In this document: piece by piece, positions 14,112 to 24,302 of the stretch
How the letters are laid out: every line of letters begins with the position of its first letter
Numbering within the stretch: the first letter of the stretch is position 1
Origin: Clusia tigrina
Lineage: Eukaryota; Arthropoda; Insecta; Diptera; Clusiidae
Reading direction: 5' to 3'
Length of the DNA: 64,000 bases
NCBI GenBank assembly: GCA_920105625.2
Contig: OV050032.1
Location: 113,382,542 to 113,446,541, forward strand
The notes under the pieces: generated by a model
Databases searched by the model: none
What the model was told of the DNA's origin: nothing
The model's input: only the letters and a program-made list of their open reading frames with translations
Position numbers and translations under genes: made by a program

Positions 14112-16267
14112 CTATACGGTACGTCCTACACCTATCAAAGTTTGCAACATACAAATGCTTGTAACTTTTTACTGAAGCGTCATAAAACCTTGACATTTTG
14201 TAACAATGAAGTACCCGAGCCTCTTGTCAATTTAAGCTATCGCTCAAAGCTATGCTACCCTAGAGTCCCAAATCAAACACTGATAAAACTTCAAACGCCC
14301 CTAACTTCAATACGGTACGTCCTACACCTATCAAAGTTTGCAACAAACAAATGCTTGCATCTTTCTAGTGGAGCGTCATAAAACCTTGAAATTTTGTAAC
14401 AATAAAGTACTCGAGCCTCTTGTCTATTTAAGCTATCGCTCAAAGCTATGCTACCCTTGAGTCCCAAATCAAACACTGATAAAACTTCAAATGGCCCAAA
14501 CTTCTATACGGTACGTCCTACACCTATCAAAGTTTGCAACATACAAATGCTTGTAACTTTTTACTGGAGCGACATAAAACCTTGAAATTTTGTAACAATA
14601 AAGTACTCGAGCCTCTTGTCAATTTAGGACATAGCTCAAAGCTATGCTACCCTTGAGTCCCAAATCAAACACTGATAAAACTTCAAATGGCCCTAATTTC
14701 TATACGGTACGTCCTACACCTATCAAAGTTTGCAACATACAAATGCTTGTAACTTTTTTCTGGAGCGTCATAAAACCTTGAAATTTTGTAACAATGAAGT
14801 ACCCGAGCCTCTTGTCAATTTAAGCTATCGCTCAAAGCTATGCTACCCTAGAGTCCCAAATCAAACACTGATAAAACTTCAAACGCCCCTAACTTCTTTA
14901 CGATACGTCCTACACCTATCAAAGTTTGCAACATACAAATGCTTGTAACTTTCTACTGGAGCGTCATAAGACCTTGAAATCTTGTAACATTGAAGTACCC
15001 GAGCCTCTTGTCAATTTAACATATCGCTCAAAGCTATGCTACCCTAGAGTCCCAAATCAAACACTGATAAAACTGCAAACGCCCCTAACTTCTTTAAGGT
15101 ACGTCCTACACCTATCAAAGTTGGCAACATTCAAATGCTTGTAACTTTTTACTGGAGCGTCATAAAACCTTGAAATCTTGTAACAATGAAGTACCCGAGC
15201 CTCTTGTCAATTTAACATATCGCTCAAATCTATTCTACCCTAGATTCCCAAATCAAACACTGATAAAACTTCACACGCCCCTAACTTCTTTAAGGTACGT
15301 CCTACATATATCAAAGTTTGCAACATACAAATGCTTGTAACTTTTTACTGGAGCGACATAAAACCTTGAAATTTTGTAACAATAAAGTACTCGAGCCTGT
15401 TGTCAATTTAAGCTATCGCTCAAAGCTATGCTACCCTTGAGTCCCAAATCAAACACTGATAAAACTTCAAATGGCCCAAACTTCTATACGGTACGTCCTA
15501 CACCTATCAAAGTTTGCAGCATACAAATGCTTGTAACTTTTTACTGGAGCGTCATAAAACCTTGAAATTTTGTAACAATAAAGTACTCGAGCCTCTTGTC
15601 AATTTAGGACATCGCTCAAAGCTATGCTACCCTTGAGTCCGAAATCAAACACTGATAAAACTTCAAATTGCCCTAATTTCTATACGGTACGTCCTACACC
15701 TATCAAAGTTTGCAACATACAAATGCTTGTAACTTTTTACTGGAGCGTCATAAAACCTTGAAATTTTGTAACAATGAAGTACTCGAGCCTCTTGTCAATT
15801 TAAGCCATCGCTCAAAGCTATGCTACCCTAGAGTCCCAAATCAAACACTGATAAAACTTCAAATGGCCCTAACTTCTTTACGATACGTCCTACACCTTTC
15901 AGAGTTTGCAACATACAAATGCTTGTAACTTTCTACTGGAGCGTCATAAAACCTTGAAATCTTGTAACAATGAATTACCCGAGCCCCTTGTCAATTTAAT
16001 ATATCGCTCAAAGCTATGCTACCTTAGAGTCCCAAATCAAACACTGATAAATCTTCAAACGCCCCTAACTTCTTTAAGGTACGTCCTACACCTATCAAAG
16101 TTTGCAGCATACAAATGCTTGTAACTTTTTACTGGAGCGTCATAAAACCTTGAAATTTTGTAACAATAAAGTACTCGAGCCTCTTGTCAATTTAGGACAT
16201 CGCTCAAAGCTATGCTACCCTTGAGTCCCAAATCAAACACTGATAACACTTCAAATTGCCCTAATTT
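14112..16267 (+). repeat. 11-monomer HOR, copy 2
   Basis: Same order and length (2156 bp) as 589-2744. Its own changes include CTACATATATC at about 15302, CTATTCTACC at about 15231, and an ordinary GGAGCGACAT and GAAATTTTG in the G unit. It directly precedes the clean 8-mer pair, so it marks the edge between two HOR domains. Confidence 0.78.
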
Positions 16268-16463
16268 CTATACGGTACGTCCTACACCTATCAAAGTTTG
16301 CAACATACAAATGCTTGTAACTTTTTACTGGAGCGTCATAAAACCTTGACATTTTGTAACAATGAAGTACCCGAGCCTCTTGTCAATTTAAGCTATCGCT
16401 CAAAGCTATGCTACCCTAGAGTCCCAAATCAAACACTGATAAAACTTCAAACGCCCCTAACTT
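16268..16463 (+). repeat. Monomer type E (reference example)
   Basis: Diagnostic bases: TTGACATTTTG in place of TTGAAATTTTG, AATGAAGTACCCGAG, TTAAGCTATCGC, CTAGAGTC and CAAACGCCCC. It runs into a unit that begins CAATACGG, so E is almost always followed by F. It belongs to the TGAAGTACCC/CTAGAG superfamily. Confidence 0.85.
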
Positions 16464-16659
16464 CAATACGGTACGTCCAACACCTATCAAAGTTTGCAAC
16501 ATACAAATGCTTGCAACTTTCTAGTGGAGCGTCATAAAACCTTGAAATTTTGTAACAATAAAGTACTCGAGCCTCTTGTCTATTTAAGCTATCGCTCAAA
16601 GCTATGCTACCCTTGAGTCCCAAATCAAACACTGATAAAACTTCAAATGGCCCTAACTT
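16464..16659 (+). repeat. Monomer type F (reference example)
   Basis: Diagnostic bases: CAATACGG (CAACACGG in later blocks) at the start, TGCTTGCAACTTTCTAGTGG in place of TTGTAACTTTTTACTGG, CTTGTCTATTTAAGC, AATAAAGTACTCGAG and CTTGAGTC. F is the most distinctive type and a convenient marker. I count 30, starting at 785, 2941, 4705, 7645, 9409, 11173, 12349, 14308, 16464, 18032, 20972, 23520, 24303, 26851, 28026, 30574, 31357, 33317, 34100, 35667, 36646, 37626, 38600, 41932, 44284, 45460, 52319, 57602, 61904 and 63276. The longest F-free stretch is about 45.7-52.3 kb. Confidence 0.87.
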
Positions 16660-16855
16660 CTATACGGTACGTCCTACACCTATCAAAGTTTGCAACATAC
16701 AAATGCTTGTAACTTTTTACTGGAGCGACATAAAACCTTGAAATTTTGTAACAATAAAGTACTCGAGCCTGTTGTCAATTTAAGCTATCGCTCAAAGCTA
16801 TGCTACCCTTGAGCCCCAAATCAAACACTGATAAAACTTCAAATGGCCCTAACTT
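16660..16855 (+). repeat. Monomer type G (reference example)
   Basis: Diagnostic bases: GGAGCGACAT in place of GGAGCGTCAT, CCTGTTGTC in place of CCTCTTGTC, AATAAAGTACTCGAG and CTTGAGCCCC or CTTGAGTCCC. A subtype in the first 15 kb (example 981-1176) keeps GGAGCGACAT but has CCTCTTGTC and GGACATAGCTC. That change creates a perfect 7-bp inverted repeat. Confidence 0.83.
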
Positions 16856-17051
16856 CTATACGGTACGTCCTACACCTATCAAAGTTTGCAGCATACAAAT
16901 GCTTGTAACTTTTTACTGGAGCGTCATAAAACCTTGAAATTTTGTAACAATAAAGTACTCGAGCCTCTTGTCAATTTAGGACATCGCTCAAAGCTATGCT
17001 ACCCTTGAGTCCCAAATCAAACATTGATAAAACTTCAAATGGCCCTAATTT
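16856..17051 (+). repeat. Monomer type C (reference example)
   Basis: Diagnostic bases: GTTTGCAGCATAC in place of GTTTGCAACATAC, AATAAAGTACTCGAG, TTTAGGACATCGCTC, CTTGAGTC and AAATGGCCCTAATTTC. C appears twice per 8-mer (also 17640-17835) and is among the commonest types in the window. Confidence 0.85.
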
Positions 17052-17247
17052 CTATACGGTACGTCCTACACCTATCAAAGTTTGCAACATACAAATGCTT
17101 GTAACTTTTTACTGGAGCGTCATAAAACCTTGAAATTTTGTAACAATGAAGTACCCGAGCCTCTTGTCAATTTAAGCTATCGCTCAAAGCTATGCTACCC
17201 TAGAGTCCCAAATCAAACACTGATAAAACTTCAAACGCCCCTAACTT
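17052..17247 (+). repeat. Monomer type D (reference example, near-consensus)
   Basis: Starts CTATACGG. It carries GCAACATAC, TTTTTACTGG, GAAATTTTG, AATGAAGTACCCGAG, TTAAGCTATCGC, CTAGAGTC and CAAACGCCCCTAACTTC. It is followed by a CTTTACGATACG unit (type A). A variant (example 2157-2352) has AATGAAGTACTCGAG, TTAAGCCATCGC and AAATGGCCC. It mixes marks of both superfamilies, which suggests gene conversion or exchange. Confidence 0.85.
17090..17103. repeat. Conserved dyad TACAA-ATGC-TTGTA (example)
   Basis: A 5-bp inverted repeat with a 4-nt loop at monomer positions 39-52, present in nearly every A, C, D, E and G monomer. It is broken in F (TTGCA) and B (TTCAA). Just before it lies CAAAGTTTG, a 4-bp-arm dyad at positions 25-33, also broken in B by GTTGG. 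These are visible symmetries only; no protein known to bind them is claimed. Confidence 0.6.
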
Positions 17248-17443
17248 CTTTACGATACGTCCTACACCTATCAAAGTTTGCAACATACAAATGCTTGTAA
17301 CTTTCTACTGGAGCGTCATAAAACCTTGAAATCTTGTAACAATGAAGTACCCGAGCCTCTTGTCAATTTAACATATCGCTCAAAGCTATGCTACCCTAGA
17401 GTCCCAAATCAAACACTGATAAAACTTCAAACGCCCCTAACTT
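17248..17443 (+). repeat. Monomer type A (reference example)
   Basis: Diagnostic bases: CTTTACGATACG at the start, TTTCTACTGG, GAAATCTTG, AATGAAGTACCCGAG, TTAACATATCGC, CTAGAGTC and CAAACGCCCC. It runs into a unit starting CTTTAAGG. A subtype in the first 16 kb (example 2353-2548) has CCTTTCAGAGTTTG and AATGAATTACCC. Confidence 0.85.
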
Positions 17444-17639
17444 CTTTAAGGTACGTCCTACACCTATCAAAGTTGGCAACATTCAAATGCTTGTAACTTT
17501 TTACTGGAGCGTCATAAAACCTTGACATTTTGTAACAATAAAGTACTCGAGCCTCTTGTCAATTTAAGCTATCGCTCATAGCTATGCTACCCTTGAGTCC
17601 CAAATCAAACACTGATAAAACTTCAAACGGCCCTAACTT
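17444..17639 (+). repeat. Monomer type B (reference example)
   Basis: Diagnostic bases: CTTTAAGG at the start, AAGTTGGCAACATTCAAATG in place of AAGTTTGCAACATACAAATG, TTGACATTTTG, AATAAAGTACTCGAG, CGCTCATAGCTATG and CTTGAGTC. The A-to-T change in the last-but-one motif creates a 6-bp inverted repeat (17567-17583). A variant in the first 16 kb (1569-1764, and again at about 6273, 12937 and 15092) combines the B start with an A-like second half and the private mark TTCACACGCCCC. Confidence 0.84.
17567..17583. repeat. Inverted repeat AGCTAT-CGCTC-ATAGCT in B monomers
   Basis: Perfect 6-bp arms with a 5-nt loop at monomer positions 124-140. It is made by an A-to-T change in the CGCTCAAAGC motif. 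It recurs in most type B monomers, for example near 19135, 19919, 37134-independent B units at about 36968, and units near 40101, 42453, 44025 and 58513. It overlaps the position of the G-subtype inverted repeat but is built by a different substitution. Confidence 0.68.
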
Positions 17640-17835
17640 CTATACGGTACGTCCTACACCTATCAATGTTTGCAGCATACAAATGCTTGTAACTTTTTAC
17701 TGGAGCGTCATAAAACCTTGAAATTTTGTAACAATAAAGTACTCGAGCCTCTTGTCAATTTAGGACATCGCTCAAAGCTATGCTATCCTTGAGTCCCAAA
17801 TCAAACACTGATAAAACTTCAAATGGCCCTAATTT

Positions 17836-19403
17836 CTATACGGTACGTCCTACACCTATCAAAGTTTGCAACATACAAATGCTTGTAACTTTTTACTGGA
17901 GCGTCATAAAACCTTGACATTTTGTAACAATGAAGTACCCGAGCCTCTTGTCAATTGAAGCTATCGCTCAAAGCTATGCTACCCTAGAGTCCCAAATCAA
18001 ACACTGATAAAACTTCAAACGCCCCTAATTTCAATACGGTACGTCCTACACCTATCAAAGTTTGCAACGTACAAATGCTTGCAACTTTCTAGTGGAGCGT
18101 CATAAAACCTTGAAATTTTGTAACAATAAAGTACTCGAGCCTCTTGTCTATTTAAGCTATCGCTCAAAGCTATGCTACCCTTGAGTCCCAAATCAAACAC
18201 TGATAAAACTTCAAATGGCCCTAACTTCTATACGGTACGTCCTACACCTATCAATATTTGCAACATACAAATGCTTGTAACTTTTTACTGGAGCGACATA
18301 AAACCTTGAAATTTTGTAACAATAAAGTACTCGAGCCTGTTGTCAATTTAAGCTGTCGCTCAAAGCTATGCTACCCTTGAGCCCCAAATCAAACACTGAT
18401 AAAACTTCAAATGGCCCTAACTTCTATACGGTACGTCCTACACCTATCAAAGTTTGCAGCATACAAATGCTTGTAACTTTTTACTGGAGCGTCATAAAAC
18501 CTTGAAATTTTGTAACAATAAAGTACTCGAGCCTCTTGTCAATTTAGGACATCGCTCAAAGCTATGCTACCCTTGAGTCCCAAATCAAACACTGATAAAA
18601 CTTCAAATGGCCCTAATTTCTATACGGTACGTCCTACACCTATCAAAGTTTGCAACAAACAAATGCTTGTAACTTTTTACTGGAGCGTCATAAAACCTTG
18701 AAATTTTGTAACAATGAAGTACCCGAGCCTGTTGTCAATTTAAGCTATCGCTCAAAGCTATGCTACCCTAGAGTCCCAAATCCAACACTGATAAAACTTC
18801 AAACGCCTCTAACTTCTTTACGATACGTCCTACACCTATCAAAGTTTGCAACATACAAATGCTTGTAACTTTCTACTGGAGCGTCAAAAAACCTTGAAAT
18901 CTTGTAACAATGAAGTACCCGAGCCTCTTGTCAATTTAACATATCGCTCAAAGCTATGCTACCCTAGAGTCCCAAATCAAGCACTGATAAAACTTCAAAC
19001 GCCCCTAACTTCTTTAAGGTACGTCCTACACCTATCAAAGTTGGCAACATTCAAATGCTTGTAACTTTTTACTGGAGCGTCATAAAACCTTGACATTTTG
19101 TAACAATAAAGTACTCGAGCCTCTTGTCAATTTAAGCTATCGCTCATAGCTATGCTACCCTTTAGTCCCAAATCAAACACTGATAAAACTTCAAATGGCC
19201 CTAACTTCTATACGGTACGTCCTACACCTATCAATGTTTGCAGCATACAAATGCTTGTAACTTTTTACTGGAGCGTCATAAAACCTTGAAATTTTGTAAC
19301 AATAAAGTACTCGAGCCTCTTGTCAATTTAGGACATCGCTCAAAGCTATGCTACCCTTGAGTCCCAAATCAAACACTGATAAAACTTCAAATGGCCCTAA
19401 TTT
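17836..19403 (+). repeat. 8-monomer higher-order repeat, copy 2
   Basis: Second consecutive copy of E-F-G-C-D-A-B-C, 1568 bp. A third copy is expected from 19404. There the array instead starts with D-A-B, then a C-like unit opening with CTTTACGATACG, a D variant, A and C, and returns to E-F-G-C-D-A at 20776. The HOR is therefore disturbed just downstream, as expected from an unequal exchange. Confidence 0.88.
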
Positions 19404-20971
19404 CTATACGGTACGTCCTACACCTATCAAAGTTTGCAACATACAAATGCTTGTAACTTTTTACTGGAGCGTCATAAAACCCTGAAATTTTGTAACAATG
19501 AAGTACCCGAGCCTCTTGTCAATTTAAGCTATCGCTCAAAGCTATGCTACCCTAGAGTCCCAAATCAAACACTGATAAAACTTCAAACGCCCCTAACTTC
19601 TTTACGATACGTCCAACACCTATCAAAGTTTGCAACATACAAATGCTTGTTACTTTCTACTGGAGCGTCATAAAACCTTGAAATCTTGTAACAATGAAGT
19701 ACCCGAGCCTCTTGTCAATTTAAGCTATCGCTCAAAGCTATGCTACCCTAGAGTCCCAAATCAAACACTGATAAAACTTCAAACGCCCCTAACTTCTTTA
19801 AGGTACGTCCTACACCTATCAAAGTTGGCAACATTCAAATGCTTGTAACTTTTTACTGGAGCGTCATAAAACCTTGACATTTTGTAACAATAAAGTACTC
19901 GAGCCTCTTGTCAATTTAAGCTATCGCTCATAGCTATGCTACCCTTGAGTCCCAAATCAAACACTGATAAAACTTCAAATGGCTCTAACTTCTTTACGAT
20001 ACGTCCTACACCTATCAAAGTTTGCAACATACAAATGCTTGTAACTTTTTACCGGAGCGTCATAAAACCTTGAAATTTTGTAACAATAAAGTACTCGAAC
20101 CTCTTGTCAATTTAGGACATCGCTCAAAGCTATGCTACCCTTGAGTCCCAAATCAAACACTGATAAATCTTCAAATGGCCCTAATTTCTATACGGTACGT
20201 CCTACACCTATCAAAGTTTGCAACATACAAATGCTTGTAACTTTTTACTGGAGCGTCATAAAACCTTGAAATTTTGTAACAATGAAGTACTCGAGCCTCT
20301 TGTCAATTTAAGCCATCGCTCAAAGCTATGCTACCCTAGAGTCCCAAATCAAACACTGATAAAACTTCAAATGGCTCAAACTTCTTTACGATTCGTCCTA
20401 CACCTATCAAAGTTTGCAACATACAAATGCTTGTAACTTTCTACTGGAGCGTCATAAAACCTTGAAATCTTGTAACAATGAAGTACCCGAGCCTCTTGTC
20501 AATTTAACATATCGCTCAAAGCTATGCTACCCTAGAGTCCCAAATCAAACACTGATAAAACTTCAAACGCCCCTAACTTCTTTAAGGTACGTCCTACACC
20601 TTTCAAAGTTTGCAGCATACAAATGCTTGTAACTTTTTACTGGAGCGTCATAAAACCTTGAAATTTTGTAACAATAAAGTACTAGAGCCTCTTGTCAATT
20701 TAGGACATCGCTCAAAGCTATGCTACCCTTGAGTCCCAAATCAAACACTGATAAAACTTCAAATGGCCCTAATTTCTATACGGTACGTCCTACACCTATC
20801 AAAGTTTGCAACATACAAATGCTTGTAACTTTTTACTGGAGCGTCATAAAACCTTGACATTTTGTAACAATGAAGTACCCGAGCCTCTTGTCAATTTAAG
20901 CTATCGCTCAAAGCTATGCTACCCTAGAGTCCCAACTCAAACACTGATAAAACTTCAAACGCTCCTAACTT

Positions 20972-23900
20972 CAATACGGTACGTCCTACACCTAAAAAAG
21001 TTTGCAACATACAAATGCTTGCAACTTTCTAGTGGAGCGTCATAAAACCTTGAAATTTTGTAACAATAAAGTACTCGAGCCTCTTGTCTATTTAAGCTAT
21101 CGCTCAAAGCTATGCTACCATTGAGTCCCAAATCAAACACTGATAAAACTTCAAATGGCCCTAACTTCTATACGGTACGTCCTACACCTATCAAAGTTTG
21201 CAACATACAAATGCTTGTAACTTTTTACTGGAGCGACATAAAATCTTGAAATTTTGTAACAATAAAGTACTCGAGCCTGTTGTCAATTTAAGCTATCGCT
21301 CAAAGCTATGCTACCCTTGAGCCCCAAATCAAACACTGATAAAACTTCAAATGGCCCTAACTTCTATACGGTACGTCCTACACCTATCAAAGTTTGCAGC
21401 ATACAAATGCTTGTAACTTTTTACTGGAGCGTCATAAAACCTTGAAATTTTGTAACAATAAAGTACTCGAGCCTCTTGTCAATTTAGGACATCGTTGAAA
21501 GCTATGCTACCCTTGAGTCCCAAATCAAACACTGATAAAGCTTCAAATGGCCCTAATTTCTATACGGTACGTCCTACACCTATCAAAGTTTGCAACATAC
21601 AAATGCTTGTAACTTTTTACTGGAGCGTCATAAAACCTTGAAATTTTGTAACAATGAAGTACCCGAGCCTCTTGTCAATTTAAGCTATCGCTCAAAGCTA
21701 TGCTACCCTAGAGTCCCAAATCAAACACTGATAAAACTTCAAACGCCCCTAACTTCTTTACGATACGTCCTACACCTATCAAAGTTTGCAACATACAAAT
21801 GCTTGTAACGTTCTACTGGAGCGTCATAAAACCTTGAAATCTGGTAACAATGAAGTACCCGAGCCTCTTGTCAATTTAACATATCGCTCAAAGCTATGCT
21901 ACCCTAGAGTCCCAAATCAAACACTGATAAAACTTCAAATGGCCCTAATTTCTATACGGTACGTCCTACACCTATCAAAGTTTGCAACATACAAATGCTT
22001 GTAACTTTTTACTGGAGCGTCATAAAACCTTGAAATTTTGTAACAATGAAGTACTCGAGACTCTTGTCAATTTAAGCCATCGCTCAAAGCTATGCTACCC
22101 TAGAGTCCCAAATCAAACACTGATAAAGCTTAAAATGGCCCTAATTTCTATACGGTACGTCCTACACCTATCAAAGTTTACAACATACAAATGCTTGTAA
22201 CTTTTTACTGGAGCGTCATAAAACCTTGAAATTTTGTAACAATGAAGTACTCGAGACTCTTGTCAATTTAAGCCATCGCTCAAAGCTATGCTACCCTAGA
22301 GTCCCAAATCAAACACTGATAAAACTTCAAATGGCCCTAACTTCTTTACGATACGTCCTACACCTATCAAAGTTTGCAACATACAAATGCTTGTAACTTT
22401 TTACTGGAGCGTCATAAAACCTTGAAATTTTGTAACAATGAAGTACCCGAGCCTCTTGTCAATTTAACATATCGCTCAAAGCTATGCTACCCTAGAGTCC
22501 CAAATCAAACACTGATAAAACTTCAAACGCCCCTAACTTCTTTAAGGTACGTCCTACACCTATCAAAGTTTGCAGCATACAAATGCTTGTAACTTTTTAC
22601 TGGAGCGTCATAAAACCTTGAAATTTTGTAACAATAAAGTACTCGAGCCTCTTGTCAATTTAGGACATCGCTCAAAGCTATGCTACCCTTGAGTCCCAAA
22701 TCAAACACTGATAAAACTTCAAATGGCCCTAATTTCTATACGGTACGTCCTACACCTATCAAAGTTTACAACATACAAATGCTTGTAACTTTTTACTGGA
22801 GCGTCATAAAACCTTGAAATTTTGTAACAATGAAGTACTCGAGACTCTTGTCAATTTAAGCCATCGCTCAAAGCTATGCTACCCTAGAGTCCCAAATCAA
22901 ACACTGATAAAACTTCAAATGGCCCTAACTTCTTTACGATACGTCCTACACCTATCAAAGTTTGCAACATACAAATGCTTGTAATTTTCTACTGGAGCGT
23001 CATAAAACCTTGAAATCTTGTAACAATGAAGTACCCGAGCCTCTTGTCAATTTAACATATCGCTCAAAGCTATGCTACCCTAGAGTCCCAAATCAAACAC
23101 TGATAAAACTTCAAACGCCCCTAACTTCTTTAAGGTACGTCCTACACCTATCAAAGTTTGCAGCATACAAATGCTTGTAACTTTTTACTGGAGCGTCATA
23201 AAACCTTGAAATTTTGTAACAATAAAGTACTCGAGCCTCTTGTCAATTTAGGACATCGCTCAAAGCTATGCTACCCTTGAGCCCCAAATCAAACACTGAT
23301 AAAACTTCAAATGGCCCTAATTTCTATACGGTACGTCCTACACCTATCAAAGTTTGCAACATACAAATGCTTGTAACTTTTTACTGGAGCGTCATAAAAC
23401 CTTGACATTTTGTAACAATGAAGTACCCGAGCCTCTTGTCAATTTAAGCTATCGCTCAAAGCTATGCTACCCTAGAGTCCCAAATCAAACACTGATAAAA
23501 CTTCAAACGCCCCTAACTTCAACACGGTACGTCCTACACCTATCAAAGTTTGCAACATACTTATGCTTGCAAATTTCTAGTGGAGCGTCATAAAACCTTG
23601 AAATTTTGTAACAATAAAGTACTCGAGCCTCTTGTCTATTTAAGCTATCGCTCAAAGTTATGCTACCCTTGAGTCCCAAATCAAACACTGATAAAACTTC
23701 AAATGGCCCTAACTTCTATACGGTACGTCCTACACCAATCAAAGTTTGCAACATACAAATGCTTGTAACTTTTTACTGGAGCGTCATAAAACCTTGAAAT
23801 TTTGTAACAATAAAGTACTCGAGAATCTTGTCAATTTAGGACATCGCTCAAAGCTATGCTACCCTTGAGTCCCAAATCAAACACTGATAAAACTTCAAAT

Positions 23901-24302
23901 GGCCCTAATTTCATACGGTACGTCCTACACCTATCAAAGTTTGCAACATACAAATGCTTGTAACTTTTTACTGGAGCGTCATAAAACCTTGAAATGTTGT
24001 AACAATGAAGTACCCGAGCCTCTTGTCAATTTAAGCCATCGCTCAAAGCTATGCTACCCTAGAGTCCCAAATCAAACACTGATAAAACTTCAAATGGCTC
24101 TAACTTCTTTACGATTCGTCCTACACCTATCAAAGTTTGCAGCATACAAATGCTTGTAACTTTCTACTGGAGCGTCATAAAACCTTGAAATCTTGTAACA
24201 ATGAAGTACCCGAGCCTCTTGTCAATTTAACATATCGCTCAAAGCTATGCTACCCTAGAGTCCCAAATCAAACACTGATAAAACTTCAAACGCTCCTAAC
24301 TT
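20972..24302 (+). repeat. 17-monomer unit (19-mer shortened by two), copy 1
   Basis: Runs F to F, 3331 bp: 17 monomers with one 1-bp deletion near 23911. Private marks shared with the next two units: CCTAAAAAAGTTTGC (about 20992, 24323 and 28046), GTAACGTTCTACTGG followed by AATCTGGTAAC (about 21806, 25137 and 28860), and GCTTAAAATGGCCC (about 22128, 25459 and 29182). The last monomer, 24107-24302, fuses an A front with an E tail (ACGCTCCTAACTTC), skipping the C and E units seen in copy 2. Confidence 0.82.

Larger units (their letters stand above)
16268..17835 (+). repeat. 8-monomer higher-order repeat, copy 1 (E-F-G-C-D-A-B-C)
   Basis: Eight distinguishable monomers span 1568 bp (8 x 196), and the same order follows immediately in the next 1568 bp. 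I see only scattered substitutions between copies, for example GTTTGCAACG at about 18061 and CAATATTTG at about 18252 in copy 2. This is the cleanest short HOR in the window. The same order, with gains or losses of monomers, underlies most other blocks, so it is a good candidate for the ancestral order. That ancestry is inference; the periodicity is seen directly. Confidence 0.9.

Noticed and set aside
20384..20400. Pol III B-box-like GATTCGTCC
   Set aside because: This is a rare variant (also near 24113 and 27444) of GATACGTCC. It lacks a proper GGTTCGANTCC match, and there is no paired A box or tRNA-like fold.
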